Below, piece by piece: positions 53,712 through 61,852 of a stretch of 64,000 bases of DNA (positions are counted from its first letter, which is position 1; every line of letters begins with the position of its first letter). The notes under the pieces are model-generated. The model was not told where the DNA came from. It did no database searches and worked only from the letters and a program-made list of their open reading frames with translations. The stretch covers positions 642,902 to 706,901 of the forward strand of contig NZ_FMVC01000003.1 of NCBI RefSeq assembly GCF_900101855.1, given 5' to 3'. Made by a program: the position numbers and the translations under genes. The DNA is from Flavobacterium anhuiense. GTDB taxonomy: Bacteria > Bacteroidota > Bacteroidia > Flavobacteriales > Flavobacteriaceae.

Positions 53712-54677
53712 ATGTTAAAAGTAGGAGTTTTAGGTGCTGGTCATCTTGGTAAAATACATTTACGCTTATTACAACAATCTGACAAATACGAATTAGTTGG
53801 ATTTTACGACGAAAATCAAGAAAATGCCGAAAAAATCTCAAAAGAATTTGGCTATAAAAATTTCAGCACAATTGCCAAACTCATTCACGCTGTCGACGTG
53901 ATTGATATTGTAACTCCAACACTTTCGCACTACAAATGTGCAAAAGTTGCCATAAAATCAGGAAAACATATCTTTATCGAAAAACCAATTGCCAATACCG
54001 TTGAAGAAGCTGAAGAAATTATTGCTTTGGCCAAAGAACATAACGTAAAAGGACAAGTAGGTCACGTAGAGCGCTTTAATCCAGCTTTTATCGCTACTAA
54101 GGAAATGATCGAAAATCCGATGTTTATAGAAACGCATCGTTTAGCAGAGTTTAATCCTCGCGGTACAGATGTTCCTGTAGTTTTGGATTTAATGATTCAT
54201 GATATCGACGCTATTTTAAGCGTTGTAAAATCTAAAGTAAAAAGCATCAATGCGAGCGGTGTTTCGGTTATCAGCGAAACTCCGGATATTGCCAACGCCA
54301 GAATTGAATTCGAAAACGGATGTGTTGCTAACTTAACTGCCAGCAGAATTTCAATGAAAAACATGCGTAAATCACGCTTCTTTCAAAAAGATGCCTACAT
54401 TTCTGTTGACTTTTTAGAGAAAAAATGTGAAGTGGTTCGTATGAAAGACGCACCAGAAGTTCCTGGAGATTTTGATATGATTCTTCAAAATGCTGAGGGA
54501 GTGAAAAAACAAATCTATTTCACTAATCCAGATGTAGAACAAAACAATGCCATCTTAGACGAGTTAAATTCGTTTGCAGATGCTATCAATAACGACACAA
54601 CTCCAGTTGTAACACTTGAGCAGGCAACTGATGCATTACGCGTGGCTTATCAAATTATTGATTGTTTCAAAAAATAA
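53712..54677 (+). CDS. Gfo/Idh/MocA family oxidoreductase
   Basis: 321 residues. The N-terminal Rossmann domain starts LKVGVLGAGHLGKIHLRLL and has the EKPIANTVEEAEEIIALA block with the conserved catalytic Lys; the C-terminal alpha/beta domain includes GHVERFNPAFIATKEMI. It oxidises or reduces a sugar, inositol or related alcohol with NAD(P). Similar genes in Flavobacteriaceae lie beside 3-hydroxybutyryl-CoA dehydrogenase, as here; the substrate remains unknown. Confidence 0.9.
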   Translation: MLKVGVLGAGHLGKIHLRLLQQSDKYELVGFYDENQENAEKISKEFGYKNFSTIAKLIHAVDVIDIVTPTLSHYKCAKVAIKSGKHIFIEKPIANTVEEAEEIIALAKEHNVKGQVGHVERFNPAFIATKEMIENPMFIETHRLAEFNPRGTDVPVVLDLMIHDIDAILSVVKSKVKSINASGVSVISETPDIANARIEFENGCVANLTASRISMKNMRKSRFFQKDAYISVDFLEKKCEVVRMKDAPEVPGDFDMILQNAEGVKKQIYFTNPDVEQNNAILDELNSFADAINNDTTPVVTLEQATDALRVAYQIIDCFKK

Positions 54678-54696
54678 TAAAATTTCAAAAAATAAA

Positions 54697-54738
54697 TTAG
54701 CCACGAATTCACGAATTATTTGGTGAATTCGTGGCTAA
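54697..54738. repeat. Minimal copy of the gccacgaattcacgaatt palindrome
   Basis: TTAGCCACGAATTCAC and the right arm GAATTCGTGGCTAA (54725-54738) pair directly across a short loop, without the interior found at 37742-37848. It lies between the Gfo/Idh and hbd genes. Confidence 0.8.
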
Positions 54739-54764
54739 ATCATAAAAAAAATATCTAGCATAAA

Positions 54765-55652
54765 ATGAAAACAATAGCTGTAATTGGAGCAGGAACAATG
54801 GGTAACGGAATTGCTCATACTTTTGCACAAAGCGGATTTACCGTAAAATTAATCGATGTTTCTGAAAAATCATTAGATAAAGGAATGGCAACTATTGCTG
54901 CCAACTTAGACCGTATGCTGTCTAAAGGAACAATCACTCAGGAAGATGTTGCAAAAACCATTACCAATATTATTACTTATACAGATTTAAAAGACGGAGT
55001 TGTTGGCGTTGATTTAGTAGTTGAGGCCGCAACTGAAAACGTTGAATTAAAACTGAACATCTTCAAACAATTAAATGAATATTGCTCGCATAATACAATT
55101 TTAGCAACTAATACATCTTCAATCTCAATTACACAAATTGGAGCTGTTGTAGCACATCCAGAACGCGTAATCGGAATGCATTTTATGAATCCGGTACCGA
55201 TTATGAAATTAGTTGAAATCATTCGCGGATACAATACAAGCGATGAAGTAACTAAAATCATCATGGATTTATCTGAAAAATTAGGAAAAGTTCCTGTAGA
55301 AGTAAATGATTATCCAGGTTTTGTGGCAAACAGAATTTTAATGCCAATGCTAAATGAGGCAATTGAAACGTTATATAATGGAGTTGCTGGAGTTTACGAA
55401 ATCGATACGGTAATGAAATTAGGAATGGGACACCCAATGGGACCATTGCAATTAGCTGATTTTATTGGACTTGACGTTTGTTTAGCAATCTTACATGTAA
55501 TGTATGACGGATTCAAAAATCCTAAATATGCTCCTTGCCCACTTTTAGTAAATATGGTGAGAGCTGGAAAACTGGGAGTAAAATCTGGCGAAGGTTTTTA
55601 CGATTATAGCGAAAGCAAAAAAGCAGAGAAAATCTCTAAGCAGTTTTTATAA
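54765..55652 (+). CDS. hbd: 3-hydroxybutyryl-CoA dehydrogenase
   Basis: 295 residues. NAD-binding start IAVIGAGTMGNGIAHTFAQSGF, the catalytic His/Glu region VIGMHFMNPVPIMKLVEIIRG and the C-terminal NRILMPMLNEAIETLYNGVAGVYEIDTVMKLGMGHPMGPLQLADFIGLD all match. It oxidises 3-hydroxybutyryl-CoA to acetoacetyl-CoA. The fatty-acid multifunctional domains are absent. The yggS gene begins 11 bp after its stop, so both are in one operon. Confidence 0.93.
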   Translation: MKTIAVIGAGTMGNGIAHTFAQSGFTVKLIDVSEKSLDKGMATIAANLDRMLSKGTITQEDVAKTITNIITYTDLKDGVVGVDLVVEAATENVELKLNIFKQLNEYCSHNTILATNTSSISITQIGAVVAHPERVIGMHFMNPVPIMKLVEIIRGYNTSDEVTKIIMDLSEKLGKVPVEVNDYPGFVANRILMPMLNEAIETLYNGVAGVYEIDTVMKLGMGHPMGPLQLADFIGLDVCLAILHVMYDGFKNPKYAPCPLLVNMVRAGKLGVKSGEGFYDYSESKKAEKISKQFL

Positions 55653-55663
55653 AAAGAAATACC

Positions 55664-56320
55664 ATGTCGATTCAATCGAATTTAAATACAATTAAAGCAA
55701 CTTTACCTGAACATGTAACTCTAGTTGCCGTTTCAAAAACCAAACCTGTATCCGATTTGATGCAGGCTTATGAAGCTGGGCAACGCATCTTTGGAGAAAA
55801 CAAAATTCAGGAAATGACTGAAAAATGGGAACAAATGCCAAAAGATATCCAATGGCATATGATTGGTCACGTTCAGTCCAATAAAGTCAAATTTATGGCG
55901 CCTTATGTCACTTTAATTCATGGCGTTGACAGTTTGAAATTATTGCAAGAAATCAATAAACAAGCTTTAAAAAACAACAGAACAATAGATTGCCTTCTTC
56001 AAATTTATATTGCCGAAGAAGAATCTAAATTTGGTTTGGACGAAAATGAACTAAATGAACTTTTAACTTCTGCGGAGTTTAAAGAGTTAAAAAATATTCG
56101 TATCTTAGGTTTAATGGGAATGGCCACTTTTACCGAAGACCAAAACCAAATTAAAAAAGAATTCACCCATTTAAAATCTATTTTTGATTCAATCCAAAAA
56201 TCACAAGACATTAAAGATTTTACAATTATTTCAATGGGAATGTCTGGAGATTATCAATTGGCAATAGAATGCGGAAGTACAATGGTTCGCATTGGAAGCA
56301 GCATTTTTGGCGGTCGTTAA
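55664..56320 (+). CDS. yggS: YggS/PROSC family PLP-homeostasis protein
   Basis: 218 residues of the alanine-racemase-fold YggS family: VTLVAVSKTKPVSDLMQAYEAG carries the PLP Lys, then RIFGENKIQEM, WHMIGHVQSNKVK and the phosphate-binding SMGMSGDYQLAIECGSTMVRIGSSIFG. The protein buffers PLP and affects amino-acid and coenzyme A balance. It is downstream of hbd in the same operon. Confidence 0.94.
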   Translation: MSIQSNLNTIKATLPEHVTLVAVSKTKPVSDLMQAYEAGQRIFGENKIQEMTEKWEQMPKDIQWHMIGHVQSNKVKFMAPYVTLIHGVDSLKLLQEINKQALKNNRTIDCLLQIYIAEEESKFGLDENELNELLTSAEFKELKNIRILGLMGMATFTEDQNQIKKEFTHLKSIFDSIQKSQDIKDFTIISMGMSGDYQLAIECGSTMVRIGSSIFGGR

Positions 56321-56393
56321 TAACTGCCGTAAAGACGCACTTCGGTGCTTCTCTACAAACTGAATACTAAAATCTGAACACTGAGCACTTAAT

Positions 56394-57755
56394 TTGTACG
56401 CAATACTTGACATAGAAACCACTGGGGGACAGTTTAATGAAGAGGGAATTACCGAAATCGCTATCTACAAATTTGATGGGCATGAAGTAGTTGATCAATT
56501 CATTAGCCTTGTCAATCCTGAAATTCCGATTCAGCCTTTCGTAGTAAAACTGACTGGAATTAACAATGCGATGTTGCGTTCTGCTCCAAAATTCTACGAA
56601 GTTGCGAAACGAATTATAGAAATCACTCAAGATTGTGTTATTGTAGCACATAATGCTTCTTTCGATTATAGAATCCTTCGCACAGAATTCCGTCGTTTAG
56701 GCTACGATTTTGAAGCCAAAACACTTTGTACAGTAGAATTAGCCAAAAAACTAATTCCAGAACAGCCTTCATATAGTTTAGGAAAACTAGTTCGTTCACT
56801 CGGAATTCCAATGGCCGACAGACATCGCGCGAGTGGAGACGCTATGGCTACGACTAAGCTTTTCAAAATGCTTTTGGAAAAAGATGTTGAGAAAACCATC
56901 GTAAAGGACTTTATAAAACTCGAAGTAGAAAAAGGAATTTCTCCAAAATTCTTAGACATTTTAAATCAAATGCCGGCTAAAACAGGCGTTTATTATATCT
57001 ACAAAGAAGATGGGACATTAATTTACATTGGCAAAAGCCAAAATATAAAAAAAAGAGTCAATCAGCATTTTACGGGAGTTACAACCAAAAGCAAAAGGAT
57101 TCAGGCGGAAGTTTTTACTATTACTTACGACGAAACTGGAAGCGAATTAATCGCACTTTTAAAAGAAAGTCAAGAAGTTAAAGTAAATCGTCCGCGATAC
57201 AATCGTTCGCAGAAAAAAACAGTATTTCCTGTCGCTTTATATTCAGAAATAGATTCAAACGGTTACATCAATTTAATACTGGAAAAAGCAGACGGACGTA
57301 AAAAAGAGATCACTTCTTATGTTTCTTTGCAAGAAGGCAAAAATGCACTTTTTAAGATTACGGCAAAATATCATTTGTGCCAAAAATTAACAGGTTTATA
57401 CCAAACCAAAAAAGAATGTTTTCAATATAAAATCAAAGAATGTGACGGCGCATGCATTGGTGAAGTCACTTCCGAAATTTATAATTTACGAGTGCAGCAA
57501 TTTATCTCAGAAAACAGTTTCGAAAACAAAAGCATGGTATTGATAGACAGAGGAAGAAATATAAACGAACGAAGCGCAATCCTGATCGAAAACGGGATTT
57601 ACAAAGGTTACGCCTATTATGATCTAAATTATCAAATCACGAATATCGATATCTTAAAAAATATTCTGGTTCCGATGCAGCACAATCGCGACGTAAAGAA
57701 CATCATTCAGAGTTATATCCGCAAAAGCAAATCATTAAAAATACTTCATTTTTAA
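56394..57755 (+). CDS. DnaQ-type exonuclease fused to UvrC-like GIY-YIG endonuclease
   Basis: 453 residues. The first 170 form a DEDDh 3'-5' exonuclease (YAILDIETTGGQFNEEGITEIAIY, NNAMLRSAP, AHNASFDYRILRTEF, DRHRASGDAMATTKLF). About residues 190-280 are a GIY-YIG nuclease (KTGVYYIYKEDGTLIYIGKSQNIKKRVNQHF), and the Cys-rich KKECFQYKIKECDGACIG region follows as in Cho/UvrC. It resembles the Cho-like nicking nuclease fused to DnaQ common in Bacteroidota; a DNA-repair role is inferred. Start is TTG at 56394. Confidence 0.92.
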   Translation: MYAILDIETTGGQFNEEGITEIAIYKFDGHEVVDQFISLVNPEIPIQPFVVKLTGINNAMLRSAPKFYEVAKRIIEITQDCVIVAHNASFDYRILRTEFRRLGYDFEAKTLCTVELAKKLIPEQPSYSLGKLVRSLGIPMADRHRASGDAMATTKLFKMLLEKDVEKTIVKDFIKLEVEKGISPKFLDILNQMPAKTGVYYIYKEDGTLIYIGKSQNIKKRVNQHFTGVTTKSKRIQAEVFTITYDETGSELIALLKESQEVKVNRPRYNRSQKKTVFPVALYSEIDSNGYINLILEKADGRKKEITSYVSLQEGKNALFKITAKYHLCQKLTGLYQTKKECFQYKIKECDGACIGEVTSEIYNLRVQQFISENSFENKSMVLIDRGRNINERSAILIENGIYKGYAYYDLNYQITNIDILKNILVPMQHNRDVKNIIQSYIRKSKSLKILHF

Positions 57756-57786
57756 CAAAACGAAACTTTTCATTATCTTTAAGGAT

Positions 57787-58626
57787 ATGAAAAACAAAAA
57801 ATCACAATACGAAATCTTTAGAGAAAAAGTCAAAATCGTCCTATATGGCACCAACACCATTCTAGGACGAATGTTCGATTTAGTGTTGCTGGGTTTAATC
57901 TTATTGAGCGTTCTTCTTATAATGTTGGATACTGTTGAAGGCGTAAGCTCAAAATATCATGAACAATTATTGATCTGCGAATGGGTAATTACAGTATTTT
58001 TCAGCATTGAATATATACTAAGAATTATCTCCATTCAAAAACCAGTCAAATACATTTTTAGCTTTTACGGAATTATCGATTTACTCGCCGTATTACCCAT
58101 GTATTTGTCCATCTTTTTCCCTGGCGCAAGCATTTTATCGATCGTAAGGGCCTTACGTTTCCTTCGATTATTCAAAATTTTGCATATTCCGCAAATCAAC
58201 CATCAATCACTGCAATTAAAAGAAGCCATAGAAGCCAGTAAAGAAAAAATTCTGGTTTTTATTTATTTTGTTCTCGTTAGTACCGTAATCATTGGGACTA
58301 TTATGTATTTAGTAGAAGGCAAAGAATCAGGATTTACCAGCATTCCAATGGCAATTTACTGGACAATTGTAACCTTAACAACAGTAGGCTACGGAGACAT
58401 TTCGCCACAAACTCCACTAGGACAGTTTATTGCGGCACTTGTAATGATTTTAGGTTATGGCATCATTGCTGTCCCAACTGGAATCGTAACTGCCGAATTT
58501 GCCAAAAGCAGTCTAAAAAACAATTCAGTAAGCGGTAAAAAAACATGCAAGAAATGCCAGTCCCAAGTCCATTTTGACAACGCTAAATATTGTTATGAAT
58601 GCGGAACCGAACTGCCAAATAATTAA
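57787..58626 (+). CDS. Voltage-gated-type potassium channel with zinc-ribbon tail
   Basis: 279 residues with six transmembrane segments; S4 (SIVRALRFLRLFKILHI, residues 118-134) has arginines at three-residue steps and the selectivity filter TVGYGD is at 199-204. The last 30 residues contain two CxxC pairs (CKKC and CYEC, about 20 apart), a zinc ribbon. It is an inner-membrane K+ channel of the Kv type. The ribbon may sense metal or redox state, or aid assembly. Confidence 0.92.
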   Translation: MKNKKSQYEIFREKVKIVLYGTNTILGRMFDLVLLGLILLSVLLIMLDTVEGVSSKYHEQLLICEWVITVFFSIEYILRIISIQKPVKYIFSFYGIIDLLAVLPMYLSIFFPGASILSIVRALRFLRLFKILHIPQINHQSLQLKEAIEASKEKILVFIYFVLVSTVIIGTIMYLVEGKESGFTSIPMAIYWTIVTLTTVGYGDISPQTPLGQFIAALVMILGYGIIAVPTGIVTAEFAKSSLKNNSVSGKKTCKKCQSQVHFDNAKYCYECGTELPNN

Positions 58627-58631
58627 TTTTA

Positions 58632-58773
58632 GAAGCTAATCCAGCTGTACATTCCAACTCCTCCTTATATTTGTAATTTTTTAAGGCATAAAAGGAGCTT
58701 CTGCTGGTCGCTCTTTTATACCAAAAAAATTCAACAAATATAAGTCCGGGGTTTCCATTTCCATCTGGGCTAA
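58632..58773 (+). ncRNA. Candidate conserved structured RNA element, copy 2, ahead of miaA
   Basis: Between the K+ channel and miaA. Ends AGCTAATCCAGCTGTACAT and CCATTTCCATCTGGGCTA pair by CCAG/CTGG (58641-58644 with 58765-58768). A perfect 10-bp stem CTTATATTTG/CAAATATAAG (58664-58673 with 58735-58744) and an inner hairpin AAAAGgAGC...GCTCTTTT follow. Its last base is six before the miaA ATG, so it could fold over the start region. The same ends recur at 24463-24534 on the other strand, with a compensatory change in the closing pair. Confidence 0.6.
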
Positions 58774-58778
58774 AAAAT

Positions 58779-59705
58779 ATGAAATACCTAATTACCATTG
58801 TCGGACCAACAGCCATAGGCAAAACAGCCTTGAGTATTGCTTTGGCACAACATTTTAAATGCGAAATCGTTTCTTGTGACAGCCGTCAGTTTTTCAAAGA
58901 AATGACAATAGGAACCGCAGTTCCAAGCCAGGAAGAATTGAATTCAGCCAAACATCATTTTATTCAAAACAAATCTATTTTTGAAAATTATACCGTTGGC
59001 GATTATGAAAAAGAAGCTTTAGCCAAAATCGAAGAATTATTTCAAACCAATGATTTCGTAATTCTCATTGGCGGTTCAGGATTATATGTTGATGCCATTT
59101 TAAAAGGTTTCGACGAATTTCCCGAAATTGATCCAAAAGTTCGTGCTGAAGTAAATTCAAACTATGAAAAACTTGGAATTGAATATCTTCAAGAACAACT
59201 GAAAAATTTAGATCCTGAATATTTTCAAAAGATAGCAGCTGAAAATCCACAGACTTTACAAAACCCGCAACGAATGATGCGTTTTGTAGAAGTTTGTATC
59301 GGAGCTCAAAAACCATATTCTTCCTTTTTAAATCAAAAGAAAAACAATAGAGACTTCACTCCTATTTTAATTGGCTTAGACGCCGACAGAGAAATCATTT
59401 ACAGCAGAATCAACCAGCGTGTTGACATCATGATGAACGAAGGACTGCTAAAAGAAGCCAAAACACTTTATCCTAATAAAGCGTTAAATGCACTTCAAAC
59501 GGTCGGTTATAGAGAATTATTTAGTTATTTTGAAGGAGAATTCACTTTGCCTTTTGCAATAGAAGAAATCAAAAAGAACACCAGAAGATTTTCTAAAAGG
59601 CAATTAACGTGGTTCAAACGAAACGAAAACAAAAACACCAAATGGTTTGATTACGCAACAAATAGAAAAGAAATCATACATTACATAGAAAATCTTACAA
59701 AGTAA
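58779..59705 (+). CDS. miaA: tRNA dimethylallyltransferase
   Basis: 308 residues: Walker-A-like GPTAIGKTALSIALA, the tRNA-recognition region IVSCDSRQFFKEMTIGTAVPSQEEL, and LNALQTVGYRELFSYFEGEF with the C-terminal NTRRFSKRQLTWFKRN. It adds an isopentenyl group to A37 of tRNAs reading UNN codons, the substrate for MiaB and then the MiaE enzyme encoded at 14108. Immediately upstream is a candidate structured leader. Confidence 0.96.
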   Translation: MKYLITIVGPTAIGKTALSIALAQHFKCEIVSCDSRQFFKEMTIGTAVPSQEELNSAKHHFIQNKSIFENYTVGDYEKEALAKIEELFQTNDFVILIGGSGLYVDAILKGFDEFPEIDPKVRAEVNSNYEKLGIEYLQEQLKNLDPEYFQKIAAENPQTLQNPQRMMRFVEVCIGAQKPYSSFLNQKKNNRDFTPILIGLDADREIIYSRINQRVDIMMNEGLLKEAKTLYPNKALNALQTVGYRELFSYFEGEFTLPFAIEEIKKNTRRFSKRQLTWFKRNENKNTKWFDYATNRKEIIHYIENLTK

Positions 59706-59755
59706 GAACGTCTTTTATCTATCCTCTTTACTCTATTTCCTAAAAAAAATAAAAA

Positions 59756-60502
59756 ATGCCAATATCTCCCAATTTTACATCAGTTTTAAGCAAGGACTGG
59801 GAAATCAATTTCACGCAATGTACGCCAAACGGCTACTTAAAATATACAGATTTGTGTAATCTTTTACAATTAACCGCTGCAGCACATTCTGAAGTTGGCG
59901 GAATCAGTTTTTCTGATATGCAGGAATTTGATCAAGCATGGGTTTTAAGCCGAATGCGCGTTGAAATTACAGCATTACCAAAATGGCAAGATGTTGTAAC
60001 CGTAAAAACATGGATTAACAGTTTAGAAAATTCACGTTCTGTCCGTGCCTTGGAAATGTATGTAAACGGAAAAAAAATCGTAGGAAGTGAAACCTATTGG
60101 GTCGTTTTCAATACCAAAGCACGTCGTCCAGAAGCTTTAGCGTTGCCTTTTGAACATTTCGAATTATTTCCAGAAAAAAGAGCAACAGAAGAAGGATTTT
60201 CAAAAATCAATATCAATCACGAAAAAGAAGCCGTTTTCGAAAAAACAGTCTATTTATCAGATTTAGATATTGTAAATCACGTAAATAACGTAAAATACTT
60301 GGAATGGTGCCTTGATCATGTTGATCCAAAACGGATCATGAAACAAGAAGTTAAAAGCTTTGAAATGAATTTCATGAAAGAGCTTTCGCTTCAGGATAAT
60401 ATAGTAATTCACGAAAGTGAAGATGATGATCATACAACCGCAACTTTCAGCATTACAAAAGGTGAAAAAACGTGTTTTGCTTTGGAATTGCATTGGAAAT
60501 AA
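59756..60502 (+). CDS. Acyl-ACP thioesterase
   Basis: 248 residues in the acyl-ACP thioesterase (double hot-dog) family, with GYLKYTDLCNLLQLTAAAHSEVGGISFSDM, WVLSRMRVEITALPKWQDVVTVKTWI and, in the second half, the catalytic-type LSDLDIVNHVNNVKYLEWCLDHVDP. It releases fatty acids from acyl carrier protein in the cytosol. It lies 50 bp after miaA on the same strand and may be co-transcribed. Confidence 0.92.
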   Translation: MPISPNFTSVLSKDWEINFTQCTPNGYLKYTDLCNLLQLTAAAHSEVGGISFSDMQEFDQAWVLSRMRVEITALPKWQDVVTVKTWINSLENSRSVRALEMYVNGKKIVGSETYWVVFNTKARRPEALALPFEHFELFPEKRATEEGFSKININHEKEAVFEKTVYLSDLDIVNHVNNVKYLEWCLDHVDPKRIMKQEVKSFEMNFMKELSLQDNIVIHESEDDDHTTATFSITKGEKTCFALELHWK

Positions 60503-60535
60503 CTTTTCTTTAATCTCACAATACTATCCACAATA

Positions 60536-60564
60536 TTGTCATTTCGACGAAGGAGAAATGACAA
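60536..60564. repeat. Collapsed REP-like hairpin
   Basis: TTGTCATTTC and GAAATGACAA pair around gacgaagga. The words match the outer arms of the larger palindrome at 4114-4216, but the conserved core is missing. Confidence 0.7.
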
Positions 60565-60591
60565 ACTTTGTGTATTTAACTTGACAAACAA

Positions 60592-60621
60592 AAAAAGCGA
60601 TGCAAATTGCATCGCTTTTTT
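60592..60621. terminator. Bidirectional terminator between the thioesterase and TPR genes
   Basis: GCGATGCAA (60597-60605) is complementary to TTGCATCGC (60607-60615), flanked by A and T tracts. It serves the convergent genes on both sides. Confidence 0.9.
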
Positions 60622-60629
60622 CTTAAAAA

Positions 60630-61163
60630 TCATTTCGATTTCTTTTTAGAACCCTTCTTAGTTTTCTTCTCTTCCTTCTTTTTTAATAAATCTATTTTAC
60701 CTTTAATTCTTTTCTCAACTTCGCTAATTCCTGAATCATAGTCATTTTGAATAGAATATAATTTTGCTTGCTTAATTTCTTTTAAAGCGTCTTTGAATTT
60801 ATACTGCACTTCTAACAGAATGGCTTTATTAATATAAATCTCTGATTTATTGATTCCTTTAACAGTTAAAGCAAAATCAATTAATTTTTGTGCTTCTTCG
60901 TAATCCTCATTTAAAATCAACGTTTTCAGATAATACGGATATACTTCAAGAGCATGAATGTTAATCGCTAAAGCTTGCTGAAAATAAGATTTCGCTTCTT
61001 CATAATTCATTAACTGCTCCGCCTGAATTCTTCCGTACAAACACAAAACCATTGTATTTTTGTCATCATAAGAAAAAGCATAATCTAAAGACTCAATTGT
61101 TCCTTCCAACCAAAACGGATAATTATCCAAGGCCTGAAAAAGGTATTTATCAGTTGTTTTCAT
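60630..61163 (-). CDS. TPR-like protein with lysine-rich tail, third gene of the rtcB-prfH operon
   Basis: 177 residues. Helical pairs with TPR spacing are visible (MNYEEAKSYFQQALAINIHALEVYPYYLKTLI, NEDYEEAQKLIDFALTV, SEIYINKAILLEVQYKFKDALKEIKQA), then a strongly basic tail (residues about 155-177, KKKEEKKTKKGSKKKSK). A tail like this could bind RNA or ribosomes. Its ATG is 14 bases inside the end of prfH, so it is translated from the same message. I know of no characterised function; the operon position suggests a partner in RNA repair or ribosome handling. Confidence 0.8.
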   Translation of the reverse strand: MKTTDKYLFQALDNYPFWLEGTIESLDYAFSYDDKNTMVLCLYGRIQAEQLMNYEEAKSYFQQALAINIHALEVYPYYLKTLILNEDYEEAQKLIDFALTVKGINKSEIYINKAILLEVQYKFKDALKEIKQAKLYSIQNDYDSGISEVEKRIKGKIDLLKKKEEKKTKKGSKKKSK

Positions 61164-61839
61164 TTCGTAAATCGTTTTTTAATTTCTGACGAGTTCCTTT
61201 GTAGCTTTTCTCTACTTTGTTCTTTTTAAAATCACTTCCTGTAAAAACTCTCACGGGATTTCCACGCTCTACATTGAGCTGATTTTCCCATTGTTTTCCA
61301 ACATGATTTTTAAGCTGAACTAATTTCTCGTCTTCTAGTTTTTTTATTAATCTTTCTGTTGCCAGTTTTTTGTTTTGGTGCTGCGAACGGCTGTCCATTG
61401 CTACAACAGCAATTCCAGTCGGAATATGAGTTGCACGAATTGCCGAACTCACTTTATTCACATGCTGTCCTCCTGCCCCAGAACTTCGCATGGCTTGATA
61501 TTGAATATCATTTTCTGAAACTGAAGCATTCTTCTGTGGTTCAATTTCAAAAATTCCAATAAACCAGTTTTTTCTTTTATGCATTTTCCTAAACTGACTC
61601 TGACCAATCCATTGAATTGTTCCAACCCAAGATTTCACAAACTCATCGGCATTTTTTCCTTTTACAGAAATTGAGGCAGTTTCAATAGTTCCATTTTCTT
61701 CTCCTTTCTCTCTCTGAAGTAAAACCACATCTAAATTCTGATCCTGCGCTTCTTCCAAAACTTTTTTAAGCACTTGGGCAACTACCCAAGTGCATTCTGC
61801 AGGTCCGCGACCCGCCGTTATCTGAATAATTCTTTCCAT
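61150..61839 (-). CDS. prfH: Peptide chain release factor H
   Basis: 229 residues from the ATG at 61839 (MERIIQITAGRGPAECTWVV); a longer frame to 61902 runs into rtcB. The GGQ peptidyl-tRNA hydrolysis motif is in SGAGGQHVNKVSSAIRATH (GGQ at 123-125) and a basic C-terminal helix ends the protein. The stop-codon recognition domain of RF1/RF2 is missing. The AAGGAG ribosome-binding site overlaps the rtcB stop codon (TAAGGAG), so translation is coupled to rtcB. PrfH with its RtcB partner is known to release peptides from, and enable repair of, ribosomes cut at the decoding centre. Confidence 0.95.
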   Translation of the reverse strand: MERIIQITAGRGPAECTWVVAQVLKKVLEEAQDQNLDVVLLQREKGEENGTIETASISVKGKNADEFVKSWVGTIQWIGQSQFRKMHKRKNWFIGIFEIEPQKNASVSENDIQYQAMRSSGAGGQHVNKVSSAIRATHIPTGIAVVAMDSRSQHQNKKLATERLIKKLEDEKLVQLKNHVGKQWENQLNVERGNPVRVFTGSDFKKNKVEKSYKGTRQKLKNDLRNENN

Positions 61840-61852
61840 TTTAAATTTCTCC

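Noticed and set aside
58632..58773. tRNA or tmRNA gene at the structured element
   Set aside because: No cloverleaf, T-loop sequence or CCA-end pattern; the closing stem is only four pairs.
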